Source: Symbiodinium natans (lineage: Eukaryota > Sar > Dinophyceae > Suessiales > Symbiodiniaceae). From it: a DNA stretch of 64,000 nt. Positions 51,009 to 62,355 of this stretch are shown here, piece after piece. Both the position numbers and the translations under genes were made by a program. The notes beneath the pieces are model-generated. The model saw only the letters and a list, made by a program, of their open reading frames with translations. It did no database searches and had not been told where the DNA came from. Within the stretch, counting starts at the first letter, position 1. Each line of letters starts with the position of its first letter. The stretch spans positions 53,501 to 117,500 of the forward strand of contig CAJNDS010002090.1 in assembly GCA_905221605.1 (NCBI GenBank). The letters are read 5' to 3'.

Positions 51009-53323
51009 CGTGGGACGTAAAGTCCACAAGCCCCGGACCCTAAACCTTGAACCCTAAGACCCTCTAAGACACTTAACCCTAAACAGGGTTGAGGGCTCCT
51101 AGGGGTTTCAGGCAGGCGTGGAGGTGGAAGGAGGAAGGCTGAAAGGCTTGAGGAAATTTGGGATTGCCCGCAAGGGTTTAGGGTTAGGGTTTAGGGTATA
51201 GGGTATAGGGTATAGGGTATAGGGTTTAGGGTTTAGGGTTTAGGGTTGAGGGTTGAGGGTTTAGGGTTTAGGGTTGAGGTTTTAGGGTTGAGGGCTGAGG
51301 GCTTAGGGCCCAGGATATTGGGGGGGTGAACGGTGCGTATGGTGCGTTAAATGGTTTTCGGGGTTTCGGGTTGTGGGGCCGTGTCGGGTGTCGAGGACCG
51401 TGGAGGGTAGAGGCTTAGAAGGACCGCCAGCAACCTAACAGGCAACGTAACCCCAAAAAAAACCTAAACCCTAACCCCCACCCTTGCCCCCCCACAACAA
51501 ATGGAGGGGAAACAAACAAAACACAGAACACAGCCCTGACAACCCTAAACCACCACAAGCCCAAGTCCTAACCCCTTGTATCGGGAAACAACACGGCGGA
51601 AACAACATGGCGCGAATGGATTCCCCTGAGCCCGACACCCGAAACCCGAAACCAAAAACCCGAACTCCCTGTAGCTTTCAAGTGCTTAGCTGTGGTCTCA
51701 CTGCTGTGAGGTGAGACAGCGTGAGACACTGCTGAAATTCAAGCCTGTCGAACGCTTAAGCCACGTACACCCTAGTTCAGGGGATGGGGTTTAGGGTTTG
51801 GGGTTTAGGGCTTAAGGGCTTAAGGGGTTAGGGTTGAGGGTTTAGGGTTTAGGGCATAGAGTTTAGGGCTTAGGGTGTAGGTGTTTCGTGAATGTTATCA
51901 AGGGGCCTTTCTCTGATGAATGAACCCTCCAGTTGTTTGGGGTTCGCTTTAGGAGGCCCCATCCTCTAAACCTAAAGCCTAAAGCCTCAAGCCCTGAACC
52001 CTAGACCTACTTAGGGTTTGGGGTTTGGGGTTTCGGGTTTAGGGTTTATTAGGGCTCAGAGACAAAGAGGTGGCTACCGCTGAAAAAATGCCGGGTCATA
52101 GTCCGGCATGGAGCTCCTACCAGGCACCAGCAATGTGGAGGGCTTGGGTTCTTGAGTTTACGGGGACACCAAGTAGGGTCTTAGGTGTTTCTTATCATCG
52201 CTCTCTCATCCCATGATTGCCATGCCCTGGCAAAGGAAAACCACCCCCCCCCCCCCACCGATAGTCCAAAAATATCCTTGAGTTGGACTAGGGATCCACA
52301 TAACAACTCAAAAAGATTTGTGATCCACTGTGGTAACAGCATAAGGCAGCGAAGGACAGTCCTGTCGGTGCCGACGCGCGCCGTCAACACCTCCACCCCC
52401 TCCTCCGATTGCGGCTCTGGGTTTTGGTTTTAGGGTTTAGGGTTTAGGGTTTAGGGTTTAGGGTTTGGGTTCAGGGTTTAGGGTTCAGGGTTCAGGGTTC
52501 AGGGTTCAGGATTTGGTCTCGGTGGGCAGGGCTTAAGATCTTGGAGTGTCTAGTGGACACGCCCCCCGACTAAACCCTAAACCCGAAACCCTAAACTCTA
52601 AACCCTGAATCACGAGGATCCAGGCGGGCTTGTTGCGACGGGGCCGGTTCGCCGCGCGCGAATGCGCAGTTAGAAGCTCAAAACGCAACCCCAAACGCTA
52701 AACCCCCTCAACTCTGCTACGGTGTTTTCGACCCCCTGAATCCCAAACCCTGAACCCCAAAACCCTCGACCCTGAACCCAAAACTCCAAACCCAAAACCC
52801 GAAACCCAGGCCTGGGTAGCCGAACCCTAAACGTGGGATCATATACCCTGTGTACTGGAATCCCTATTGCAAAGGTAGATGGGTTAGGGTTTGAGGTTGG
52901 TTTAACCTAAACCCTACACCCTAAACCCCTGTGATTTAAAAGTGTTGAGGTAACTCTCTGAAGACCATTGCCATAAGCCCTAAACTCTGTAACATTGGGA
53001 CAGCTTCAGCCCGCACCCCTCGAAAGCTCATGGTCTACTAGCAGTCTAGGGTTTAGGGTTTAGGGTCTAGGGTTTTGGGTTTGGGGTTTGGGGTTTAGGG
53101 TTTGAGGGTTCAGGGTTGAGGTTTAGGGGGAATCTTCTCAGGGGTTCAGAAAAAACCCTCAGGTCAAGTCTAAACCCTAAACGCAAGAAAATAAACACGT
53201 GGAGGCCCCAGGTACCCTTCCCACGTACAAGTGAAGACCCCCAAGCCCTAGAAACCCTAAACCGTAACCCCTCACCCCCCCGAGGGACAGGACGTCCTGG
53301 GATTTCGGTGGCTTTTGGGGACT

Positions 53324-53469
53324 TCTACTTGGAGGCTCATGGGTTTGTAGGGTTTAGGGTTTAGGGTGTGGGTAGCTATAAGTAGGGTTACAAGCATGGT
53401 AACTGTACTTCGAGGTCTACTTGAGAGTACTTATAACCCTACTTATAACTACCCATAAACCTCCAAGTA
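53324..53469. mobile_element. Family C palindrome with a 29-bp telomeric insertion in one arm
   Basis: The right arm (inverted) reads CTACTTGGAGGTTTATGGGT then AGTTATAAGTAGGG. The left arm is the same except that 29 bp containing TAGGGTTTAGGGTTTAGGG (53345-53373) sits after CATGGGT. GGGT occurs at both edges of the insert. Confidence 0.88.
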
Positions 53470-53692
53470 GGGCTTACCTGTAACTCGAGGCACCTTCAGA
53501 TATAATTACCCCCTTACTGCGGTGTCTAACCCATAAAGCTGTATAAGCTTAACCCGAGTGTGCGGCTAGAGGCGTAACACGCTAACGCCCCCTAAAGCCC
53601 AACAAACCTCGCAGGCCCTAGAACACCCCTAAATCGCCCTAAACCCTAAACCCGAAACCCTAATAACCCTAAACCCTAAACCCTAAACGAGC

Positions 53693-53778
53693 CCGCCTCC
53701 GTGACCAGGAACGTGTGCTCGAACTGCGCGGAGCGGCGGCCGTCTCGTGTTGCGGCCGTCCACCCGTCAGGCCAGAGC
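53693..53778 (-). CDS. METAP1: METAP1 exon: WPDGWTA ... SAQFEHT
   Basis: Reads [19 protein letters not shown] then EHTFLVTEA, the C-terminal signature of METAP1 including its last metal-ligand Glu. Acceptor GATCAG|G, GC donor at the edge of a CCCTAAA array. The terminal few residues are not found. Confidence 0.95.
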
Positions 53779-56700
53779 CTGATCGGAAGGTGGGGTTTAG
53801 GGTTTGTTTAGGGTTTAGGGTTTAGGGCTTATCAATAGGGTACGTGTCAGGAGTTTTGGGTGTTGGGCGAAAGTTTTGGGCGTGTTTGGAGCCACTTTCT
53901 TTTTGGCTTTGTCTCTCAACCTTTTGTGCTTTTTGGAGAAAGGGGGGGAGGCAGGGAGGCTCGGCATCTTTCGGGTGCTTCCAGGACCCGTGCCAGAGGT
54001 TCAAGTGAATTGCATAGTTGGCCTCCCGAAGGCTCAGCTTGTCAGCTGTTTAGACAAACAACTTTGTAATTCATACTAATATCACATCAAATTTCAATTT
54101 ATCCTGGTCTTGAGGGTTTGGGGTTTAGGGTTTAGGGCTGACCTGAAGAAACCCAAAACCTACTTGTTTGTAGGTTCTTAGTATATATACGTATATACGT
54201 ACATCCTTCTCGAAGTCTTAGGAACCCTGCAAAAAAGTCTGAAGGTATGGTTCTTTGAGAGAACCCTAAACCCTAAACCCTAAACCCACAATGAAGAAGG
54301 TCCCAGAAATCTTGGAGTCCAGCCTCTCGCGGCTCTTGCCCAAGTTCAACATGGGCTCCACTGTGAATGCCTGCTGTTTAGAGTTTAGGGTTTAGGGTTT
54401 AGGGTTGGGGGTTTAGGGTTTCAGGATTGCAAACGTGATATCTTATGGTCGTTCAATAGTGCTACATAACGAAAGACGCTTTAGTTAAGTAGAAGGATAT
54501 GCGTGCCAGTTGCTGGCATCAATGAACACAGATGCAGAGCATGCAGACAGGGAAGAAATCCACACATCGTCACGTGTTGCACAGCCCTAACCCTAAACCC
54601 TAAACCCTAAACCCTGAACCCTAAACCCTAAACCCTAAACCCTAAACCCTAAACCCTAAACCCTAAACCCTAAACCCTAAACTACCCTAAACTCTAAACC
54701 ATCGAATCTTCAGGTAGAGGATGGACTCAGGGTTTCAGGCGGCTTAGGGCTCAAGCACTTACCGAATCTTGGGTTTAGGGTTTAGGGTTTAGGGTTTAGG
54801 GTTTAGGGTTTAGGGTTTAGGGTTTAGGCATACAAAGCCGACACCTCCTGATTCCCCTTAGCCGAAAGCCTCACCCGGCACTCCACGCAGACACTGGGTC
54901 CTACTTACATTTTGGGGTCTGGCAGTCCAGAAATAGCAGCTCAGTGGCCCTAAACCCTAAACCCTAAACCCTAAACCCCAAACCCTAAACCCTAAACCCT
55001 AAACCCTAAACCCTGAACCCTACGTTAGCCCCCCAACCCTATGCGGTCTCTTGGGAGCCCCCTTCTTATCGCCTCAACCGCGGCTTGGTCCCCCGGCGTG
55101 GCCAACCTTCATCACCCCCACGGCTTTGTTCTTCTTGAAATGGGGGATCTCGGAGCACAGAAGCCCTAAACCCTAAACCCTAAACCCTAAACCCTAAACC
55201 CTAAACCCCAAACCCCAGACCCTATGCAAACCCTAAACCGCTCTTACGTGAAACCCAAACTAGCCACCCATGCCGAATCTTGATAAACCCTAGACCCTAT
55301 AAGTCTAAAACCCCTAAGCCCCACACCGTAAATCCAAAAACCCAAAACCCAAACCCTAAACGCCCTAAACCCTCTAAACCCTACACCCCAACCCTAAACC
55401 CTTAACCCTTAACCCTAAACCCTAAACCCTAAACCCTATGCCGACATCGGTCCGAAGCTCGAAATCCGGAAGGAACTCTAGACCCGAACTGGGCTCTCGA
55501 GCATCTGGAGGCCCGTGGAACAGCCGGCCGACGCCATGCCCACAGAAGGCCGTCCTGTGATCCCAAAAAGACACATGTGAAAGGAGGCTCTCTAAATGCT
55601 GGCACCCCAACATGTTGTCTTGGTAGCCCAGTAACGATACGTTAATAAGGGCACCCTTTTTTTTGGGGGTTGGTTGTTTTATAAGGTAACCTTGAACGCC
55701 CAAGAAAGGGAAAAGGGTACCACTAAACCCTAAACCCTAAACCAAGACAGTCTTGGGAGTTCCTGATTTCAAAAAATGAAGCAAGAGCCTCGTACCCACA
55801 AGCACGATGGCTCACAGACCCCAGTGCTTATACTTTTACAGGGCCAAGAAACATGAAAGCACAAAGACGAAATGCCTATTCTCAAAGCAACAGGTCCGCT
55901 TGTAAATGCGTGCGCCCCACGCGAGATGCAGGACACGCGCACACACACACACACACACGGTCGTGTTGATAATCTGGTTCTGAGTTGGCCACACAACGGA
56001 GCAGCCAGTCTTCACTGCCTGGCATGAATCTTTGTGATAAAGGCACGTGCGGATTCATGTCTGAACTGCTATGTAAAAACAAGAGGCAGAGATGTTAAAG
56101 AGATACAAAAGACGTGACAACAGCACAAAGACATAACGCAAGTGAGTTTATATGTAGATGCACCCACAGAGTCTTTGTACTTCGTGCCGGAAAACCGGAG
56201 TCATGAGAACAAAACGGATTACGGGGCTTGTGGATACTGTAGCTTAACCCTAAGACTCCACAGAGCCCAAAGTAGGTATTGCATGTTTACATACTTTAGA
56301 CCCCAATGTAGGTAATAGTTGTATACCTGGAGCCCTAAAGTGGGGGTGTCTAGGGTTTAGGGTTTGGGGCTTAGGGGTTCGGGTTTCGGGTAGGGATTCG
56401 GGCGGGCGGCAGTCAAACTTTGGTTCGAAGGTGACCGACTTGCCTGGACGGTCTGGATTGCACCCCTAAACCCTAAACCCTAAACCCTAAACCCCGAATG
56501 CTTTGCACCCTGGACCCCATCCTAACAAGCCTACAAACTCCTGCATGTGAACGCCCGAAGACCTAAACCCTAAACCTCGAGGCGCTATGAAGACAAGCGA
56601 AAGCCCGAAAAGCTTAAAGGTTTAGGATTTCGGGGTTTAAGGTGTGGTTTGGGGTTTTGGGGTGTCGCGATCATCTCCATCCGTAGAGTCCTGAAGTGCG

Positions 56701-57637
56701 GAAGCCTCACCCCTGAAGCCCCTTAACCTGAGCCCTGAGCCCTATAGGCCCGAAACCCTAAACCCCTGAAGTCCCAAGAAAGCTTCAAGCCCTAAAACAC
56801 TCTCTAAAGACCGATACAGCCCCATAAAGCCCTCTGAAGCCCTATAAATCCCTTTAAAAAAGGCCTGTTGTAGAGCCCCTACCCTAAGGCTCCACATAGC
56901 CCAAAGTAGGTATTGTGCACAGACTTTAGACCTATACTTGGAGAGCCTTAGGGCTAGGCTTGGGAATTTTACCCCTTATCCTAACAGTCTTCAGTCCTTA
57001 ATAGGGACTCTTCGTACCCCTACTGCTAGTATAAGAAAAAAACATCCCAAACCCTAAGCCCTAAACGCTAAGCCCTAAGCCCTAAGCCCTAAACCCTAAA
57101 CCCTGAACCCGAAACCCAGTTTGCCAGTTTGCGGTCTGGGGACTCGACGGCAGTCGCGGACGAGCCTTTTCTTTCTGTATGTTGCTCAAGCTGTGTCCCG
57201 CCTCACGGGGTGGACCTAAACCCTAAACCCTAAACCCTAAACCCTAAACCCTAAACCCTAAACCCTAAACCCTAAACCCTAAACCCTGAAGTTGGTGCCA
57301 CGCCCTGCTCTTCAAACAGGGGGCCCCAAGACATTGGAGAAGACAGGTGTCCACATCATCCAGACGACCCTTCGGAAAGGGGGCCCAGACCATTGTCATC
57401 CTTCCCAGCAAAAGTTGAGCTGAAAGGCCTAGCTTCCGTATAAACCCTAAACCCTGAACCCTGAACCCTGAACCCTGAACCCTGAACCCTAAACCCTAAA
57501 CCCTAAACCCTAAACCCTAAACCCTAAACCCTAAACGTTTCGGGCTTCCAGGGCCTATAAAGCCCTGAAGCCCCGGAAGCTCTCGGCAGCCGGAGCCTCG
57601 GATTCGATGACGCCGCCCAGCTGTCGATACAGCGTGC
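53693..57637 (-). CDS. METAP1: Methionine aminopeptidase 1, dispersed exons (3' two-thirds; N-terminus not found)
   Basis: METAP1 removes the initiator methionine from nascent proteins in the cytosol using a two-metal pita-bread active site. Seen on the minus strand: [11 protein letters not shown], a possible LEQHTERKG helix, [46 protein letters not shown] and LWPDGWTA...[12 protein letters not shown]. These contain the metal-ligand histidine in GHGxG, the FTxEPM glutamate and the C-terminal SAQFEHT glutamate. Exons of 41-86 bp join in phase with GC donors and AG acceptors at 55503/55148, 55098/54370 and 54324/53778. Introns of 354-727 bp contain TTTAGGG arrays. The N-terminal zinc fingers, the first catalytic aspartates (HGDLNET region) and the last residues were not located; they are expected above 57.64 kb and below 53.69 kb. 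Confidence 0.88.
54324..54370 (-). CDS. METAP1: METAP1 exon: AFTVEPM metal ligand
   Basis: Reads [15 protein letters not shown] plus AG; the Glu of FTxEPM is a metal ligand. Acceptor CAGCAG|GCA, GC donor. Joins to give [13 protein letters not shown]. Confidence 0.92.
55098..55148 (-). CDS. METAP1: METAP1 exon: [17 protein letters not shown]
   Basis: Seventeen codons matching h-PH-Y/F-xxN-xxx-G-x-MK-x-GH of METAP1. Acceptor CTCCGAG|ATC, GC donor after CAC. Directly continuous with GPPD upstream and AFTVEPM downstream. Confidence 0.94.
55503..55554 (-). CDS. METAP1: METAP1 exon: catalytic [10 protein letters not shown]
   Basis: Reads [17 protein letters not shown], containing the metal-ligand His and the LFH of the substrate pocket. 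Acceptor ATCACAG|G, GC donor after GAT. Confidence 0.93.
55646..55722. mobile_element. Family H element
   Basis: AAGGGCACCCTTTTTTTTGG ... CTTGAACGCCCAAGAAAGGG ... AAAAGGGTACCACT. Related copies at 28858-28929 and 30452-30537; the latter has its T-run followed by a G-run. Confidence 0.7.
56249..56338. mobile_element. Family N element
   Basis: CCTAAGACTCCACAGAGCCC ... GTATACCTGGAGCCCTAA, with CAAAGTAGGTATTG. A second copy is at 56883-56952 and a half copy at 11986-12036. Confidence 0.72.
56418..56452 (-). CDS. Possible METAP1 exon: GKSVTFEP
   Basis: An island reading (G)KSVTF after acceptor CCAG|GC, which could supply the G-x-SV before the catalytic CGHG. The donor needed to join 55554 is not canonical, so this is tentative. 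Confidence 0.35.
56960..57050. mobile_element. Family B element, diverged copy
   Basis: Ends TTGGGAATTTTACCCCTTAT / ATAAGAAAAAAACATCCCAA; internal TAACAGTCTTCAGTCCTTAA matches the other copies. It lies in a METAP1 intron. No clear target duplication. Confidence 0.7.
57166..57190 (-). CDS. METAP1: METAP1 microexon: LEQHTERK
   Basis: A 25-bp exon reading LEQHTERK plus one base, like the I-xx-HA-xx-x-G helix end in the family. Acceptor GACACAG|C, GC donor. The intron before it (57191-57596) holds two CCCTAAA arrays. Confidence 0.6.
57597..57637 (-). CDS. METAP1: METAP1 exon: [10 protein letters not shown] helix
   Basis: Reads (G)[13 protein letters not shown], matching the KPG-x-x-YR-x-LG-x-h-I helix of type I methionine aminopeptidases. 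Acceptor GCCGAG|GC, GC donor after GAG. Confidence 0.8.
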
Positions 57638-57658
57638 CTCGGCGCTAGGAGACCGTTG

Positions 57659-57786
57659 GCTTAGGGTTTAGGGTTTAGGGTTTAGGGTTTAGGGTTTAGG
57701 GTTTAGGGTTTAGGGTTTAGGGTTTAGGGTTTAGGGTTTAGGGTTTAGGGTTTAGGGTTTAGGGTTTAGGGTTTAGGGTTTAGGGC
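57659..57786 (+). repeat. TTTAGGG array, about 18 copies
   Basis: Perfect run just upstream (gene sense) of the METAP1 exon at 57637. Confidence 0.97.
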
Positions 57787-57796
57787 TTAGGCGCAG

Positions 57797-57926
57797 AGGT
57801 TACTAGTATGGGCCCTTAATATGGGTCCCTTGTTATATAGCCCTTATGTACACTATGCATAATAAGGGCCCATACTTCGGATCCCTACAAACAAGGGTAA
57901 AGGGACTACTAAGGGCCCATGGTTTC
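57797..57926. mobile_element. Family E element
   Basis: Left TACTAGTATGGGCCCTTAAT pairs with right ACTACTAAGGGCCCATGG. Core TAAGGGCCCATACTTCGGA matches 27101-27226. Confidence 0.78.
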
Positions 57927-57964
57927 AACCTTAGACTTATGTGTTTCTTTGAGTTTAACGCATA

Positions 57965-58071
57965 TGGGAGCTTCCGAAAACAAGGGACCCCTAAAATAGA
58001 CCCCCCCCATAAAAGCAGGAGTCCTTTCACAATCAGGCCCCCAAGAAGATACCCCTAATTTCGGAAACCCA
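57965..58071. mobile_element. Family F element, inverted copy
   Basis: TGGGAGCTTCCGAAAACAAGG ... ATACCCCTAATTTCGGAAAC; adjacent to the SINE-like unit at 58092. Confidence 0.72.
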
Positions 58072-58091
58072 CATATTGGGTTTAGAGGTTA

Positions 58092-58185
58092 GGGCTGATG
58101 GTGTCTAAAGCCTTCAAACTTAGAAACCTGGGTTCGAATCCGGGGAGCGACAACCGACAAAGAGGCTTATGGTTTAGAGCTCTTT

Positions 58186-58194
<9 letters not shown>
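58092..58194 (+). mobile_element. tRNA-derived SINE-like relic with B box and T-run
   Basis: GGTTCGAATCC at 58130-58140 is a perfect Pol III B box, preceded by a D-arm-like GGCT...AGCC with an internal GG (about 58094-58112) and followed 40 bp later by a run of T, a Pol III terminator. The anticodon and acceptor stems do not fold as a proper tRNA, so this is more likely SINE-derived. Confidence 0.4.
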
Positions 58195-58216
<22 letters not shown>

Positions 58217-59521
58217 GCTCCCTACTGTGGGAAATGCCCATACATCGGGGCTAGCAGGGTTAATCCCACAAGCCCCAAGCCCTGAAACCCGGAACTTTAG
58301 GGTTTAGGGTTTAGGATTTAGGGTTTCGGGATCCCAGTTGAGGTATTAGAGTCTGCGTTTCAGGGGTTAGACATGTTTCGGGTTTGGGGTGCAGGGCTTT
58401 TCGGGATTGAACCGTGAACCCTAAATCCTAAACCCCAAGTTTTTGGGGCTTGAAAGGTTTAGGGTTTAGGGTTTAGGGTTTCGGATTTAGGGTTTAGGGT
58501 TTAGGATTTAGGGTTTAGGGTTTAGGGTGTCGGGTTTAGGGGTTGAGGTTCGGGTAAAGAAGGTTCTAATCGCTCATTAAACGTGCATTTCTTTGAGGTT
58601 TTGGGTTGATCCCAGCCAGGCGCAAGCCCCAAACCCTAGGGGGTTTAGGGTTTCGCGGGTTTAGAAGTCCAAAGCCCCAGCAGCGCGCACTTCATTCTTT
58701 CTTCCAGGCAAGGGCGACTCCTGCAAAACCTCACCTCCACTCATGGTTCAGGGCTTAGGGTGACACTACCCCGAAACCCTCCTAACCAGTCCTGAGACCC
58801 ATAAACCCTAAATGAACCATCCCAATCTGTTTGCAACTGGACATGTACGCTCGAGAATACTGTGAAGGCTCATCGGGGGGGGGGGGGGGGGGTGTACCCT
58901 AAGGATCGGGTAAGCTGCTTAATTCCCTGGTTTCACAATTGAGAACCAGTAAGTTTGGGTTTGTGTCTGTCTGAAGGGTTCAGAACGTGAGCCTAACACC
59001 ATCTGAGGGCTAGGGTTTAGGGCTTTCCTTAAACGCCGAGTTACCCAAAAATGTGGCTACTATACCCCCCCAAAAATAGGAAACTGCAGCCCACAATCAA
59101 AGTGTATAGGGTTTAGGGTTTAGGGTTTAGGGTGAAAAATCTACGGGCTTTCAAGAGATGTTTAGAGTTTTCGTAGGAGAGTTTGAGGGAGATGTGGCCG
59201 CCCTCGAGCCCGAAACCCTCACACAGGTGGGGTAAGAGGTTCTTCCCAGCAGCTAAGGCTCATCTCGATAACTCTTAAAGTAGGGAATGAGGGAGGGTTG
59301 AGGGCTTAGGTTTCGGGTTAAGGGTTTTAAGTTTTACAGTATCCCGACGCCACCATGCGTACACCAAGCCCTGATCTCCGCCTTAGGATCTCAGGCGTCC
59401 TGTCTGTGAAGATTAAGCCCTACACCCTACACCCTAAACCCTAAAACCTATTCCTGAAGTTAAGACCCCAAAGCCCTCAACCCGAAGCCGCTTACCCACA
59501 GCTCGCCCCTCCTGCATCGAC

Positions 59522-59590
59522 AGGTCAGTTGAGCTCACGAATCTTCCACAAGCCATCGTCCAGATAGTGGATTTTGTCGATGCAGATGCC
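59522..59590 (-). CDS. Exon-like island, unassigned
   Basis: Minus frame reads GICIDKIHYLDDGLWKIREL then a stop region, next to a TTTAGGG array at 59592. Coding-like composition; not METAP1. It may belong to the gene upstream of METAP1. Confidence 0.35.
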
Positions 59591-59815
59591 TGGTTTAGGG
59601 TTTAGGGTTTAGGCTTAGGGCTACTCTCAAAGTCGAAGTGGTTCTGGGCTTATGCATGGCTTAGGCAACGCCAAACCAGGGCTTAGGCAAACCCTAAACC
59701 TCGTGGTCGCGGGGATCTGCCAGGTGCCAGGATGAAAGGACGGAAGCGACACCGAAACTTCGCGATTGACGATCGGATGCACGTACATATTCGTTGACCA
59801 CGGGGGGTGGAAAAT

Positions 59816-59935
59816 GAAACTAGCCCAGGAGTAGCCTAGGGAAATATAGGGTGTGCTCTTTTTGGTGTTAAGGGGATTATAAGGGAACCCCAACCCCATA
59901 AAAAGGAAATAGGGCCTACTCCGGGTCCTAGGAAA
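59816..59935. mobile_element. Family G element with 4-bp target duplication
   Basis: Element 59820-59931 (CTAGCCCAGGAGTAGCCTAG ... CCTACTCCGGGTCCTAG), flanked by GAAA on both sides. Confidence 0.8.
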
Positions 59936-60167
59936 CAAGTGGGAACCCCGCCGTCTTGGCCGTGCATCCGAAAACCTTCGATGCTACATCTGCTGTTCCC
60001 CTAGTCGGGTCGTGGGACCTCCAACAACCCCTAGCAATCCACCCACCCAACACACTGCCTCCACTCTACCCTAAACGCTACACCCTAAACCCTAAACCCT
60101 GAACCCTGAACCCGGAACTCTGAACCCTAAACTCTAAACCTAAAACCCTAAACCCTAAACCCCAACC

Positions 60168-60268
60168 CAGGTTCCTTAAGCAACAAAGCCTCCCCAGGCT
60201 GGCCTTTGTTGAGCTTACGGATGCCTTCTGTGGACATCGTTGTGAGGCCGACGGCGCATGCATGCCTC
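60168..60268 (-). CDS. Exon-like island, unassigned
   Basis: One minus frame reads TTMSTEGIRKLNKGQPGEAL; another minus frame is open as well. Flanked by CCCTAAA on the left and TTTAGGG on the right. Confidence 0.25.
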
Positions 60269-62069
60269 TGATTCGGTTTAGGGTTTAGGGTTTAGCGTTT
60301 AGGGTTTAGGGCTGAGGGCTTAGGGTTTAGGGTTTAGGGTTGGGGTTTAGGGCTTAGGGTCTAGGGTTTTGGGGTTTCGGGTTTTGGGTTTAGGCCTTTA
60401 GGGTTTTGGGGTTTTGGGGATTTGAGATAACACCCAATCGCCAAAAAACATAAAATGAAGGGGAGCTTAGGGTTCAGGACAGCAGTTTAGGGTTCAGGTT
60501 CTATTCTACCCCAACTCGAACTGAGCCATGCCGCCAAAGGGCCCACAAGATTAAGTCTTGTCTGGGTCTTTTGGCTGTAGGCTTGAGGGTTTAGGGTTTA
60601 GGGTGTAAGGTGGGTTGATTAAGCCTTATCTGGGTTTTTGGGGTAGGGGGCTCATCAAGTACTAGCATCATTGGACTCACAAGGCTCTGTCGCCAAAGTT
60701 CCGTGCGAGTACATATGGGGGGGGGGGGGGGGGCTGTGGTTCTCCACGAAAAATCATGTCATCCCACCCCCAAAGCATATGCGCACAAAACCCGAAATCT
60801 GTTGGGTGCTGCAACACCGCCTACTGCTCGCAACAAAAAGAAGCACTCGACACACTTGACCAGTAACCCTAAACCCTTAGGCCTTCACCCGTCGTTAGGT
60901 TTGGTTTAGAGCCGCTCACTCAAACCCCGAAACCCCTAACCCCTAAACACCTCAGCCTTAAACCCTGAACAACCCTAAACCCTAAACGCTAAACCCTGAA
61001 TCCTAAACCCTAAACCCTAACCAAATCGTGCTCTGGCCGGGTGGCTCGGTGCCCTCGGCCGTAATCTGGGCATCACCCGACACCGGGGGTTAGGGGGGTT
61101 AGGGGGTTTAGGGTTTAGGATCAGGGTTTAGGGTTTGGGGTTGAGGATTTAGGGTTTAGGGCTTGGGCCTCAGGGCTTAGGGTTTGGGGTCTTGGGATTT
61201 TCGGGGAGGGGGGCGGGGGGGGATTCGGGGGTTTAGGGGGTTTCGTGGGTTTAGGAGGTTTAGGGGGTTTTGGGGGGTTAGGGGGTCCCTAAACCCTAAA
61301 CCCCAAACCCCAAACCCCAAACCCTAAACCCTAAACCCTAAACCCTAAACCCTAAACAGGGTGGTGGAGGGACAGGGAGGACTATCAAAGCCTCAAGTCG
61401 ACAAGCTTGGGGGGCAGCTCCCACCCTATACTACCAGGAACCAAATACTTAGGACACCCTTTTTATGGCCATAATCGTTCAAAGTATTGTCCCTGGAAGT
61501 ACTTAGGGTTTGGGATTCGGGCTGGAGTTTAGGTTCTAGGGTCTAGGGTTAGGAAGGGGGAGTAACCTACATCAAGGACTGCAAGAACTTGGGGCTGTGT
61601 TAGGGGGGAACCCCTATTTAAGCCGTCGACGACAACCCTAAAACGAGTTGGCTAAAGCCCCCCCTATACTAATGAGAATCCCTGGAAGAACAGGGCCCCG
61701 TGTGTACCTTGAACTAAAAGCATGGCTGCTCACACACGCAGGGTTGATGCGGCAGGAGCTTTGTGGACATCTGGGCCCAAAAGAGTTTGGGGTTTGATAC
61801 GGGATCTTATGAGATACGTGTGAGGTTCAGATTGCAGTGTAAGAGAACTTGCAGGGTTTGGTGTCTGGGTATGGCTTGTCCTCTCACCTCGGCGTAGCCT
61901 AAATACGAGAGGGGGCCATACTGTGTCAGGGACCCCTCCCCCAGGCCAAGTGTTTTCGGGTTTCGGGTAGTGTTCGGATACGGCCCGCAGCTGAGCAGCC
62001 GTGTCATAAGAAGAGTGCCTTTCCCTCAAAAAAAAGCAGAAATGATCCACCGGGCTTGCTTCCCGATGC

Positions 62070-62199
62070 TGTACCTGAACTGCTCATAACCCTCACTATA
62101 ACTGTACTGACAACTGTACTTAGAACCATATCATAAGGGGCTTATAAGTGGGTTATAAGTACAGTGATAATTGGTTAAAAAGTACCATGAACCTCCAAG
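62070..62199. mobile_element. Family C element, left end eroded
   Basis: Right end AGTACCATGAACCTCCAAG is intact and the ACTGTACTTAG core is present; the left end is degenerate. Confidence 0.7.
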
Positions 62200-62355
62200 T
62201 CAGCCCTAAGCCCTACGCCCCAAGCCCTAAACCCTAAACCCTCTAGCTACGTCTAAGGACACCTGAGGGGTGATTTACCGCTCAGAACACGGGCCTGTAC
62301 GCAGGCGCCTTCCTCGACGTCCTGCCATGCAAGGCTGCAGAGGCGGTGTCTGTGC

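Larger units (their letters stand above)
44941..53692. other. Stretch between METAP1 and BRF1
   Basis: Telomeric arrays in both orientations, families A, C and G, poly-G tracts and variant arrays (TATAGGG at 51195-51225). Short coding-like islands at 45847-45905, 46160-46220, 47108-47245, 48229-48297 and 52085-52200 are unassigned. The last METAP1 exon should be here. Confidence 0.55.

Noticed and set aside
54880-54960. METAP1 zinc-finger exon (LDCQTPKCK)
   Set aside because: It lies inside the intron between 55098 and 54370, the wrong order for an N-terminal zinc finger, and the frame stops at once.
58092-58165. Functional tRNA gene
   Set aside because: The T-stem has a mismatch and no acceptor or anticodon stem closes; only B box and T-run are convincing.
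58690-58745. Possible METAP1 exon reading CLEERMKCALLG
   Set aside because: Weak resemblance only; the phase and the KPG expected before TLYRQLG are missing.
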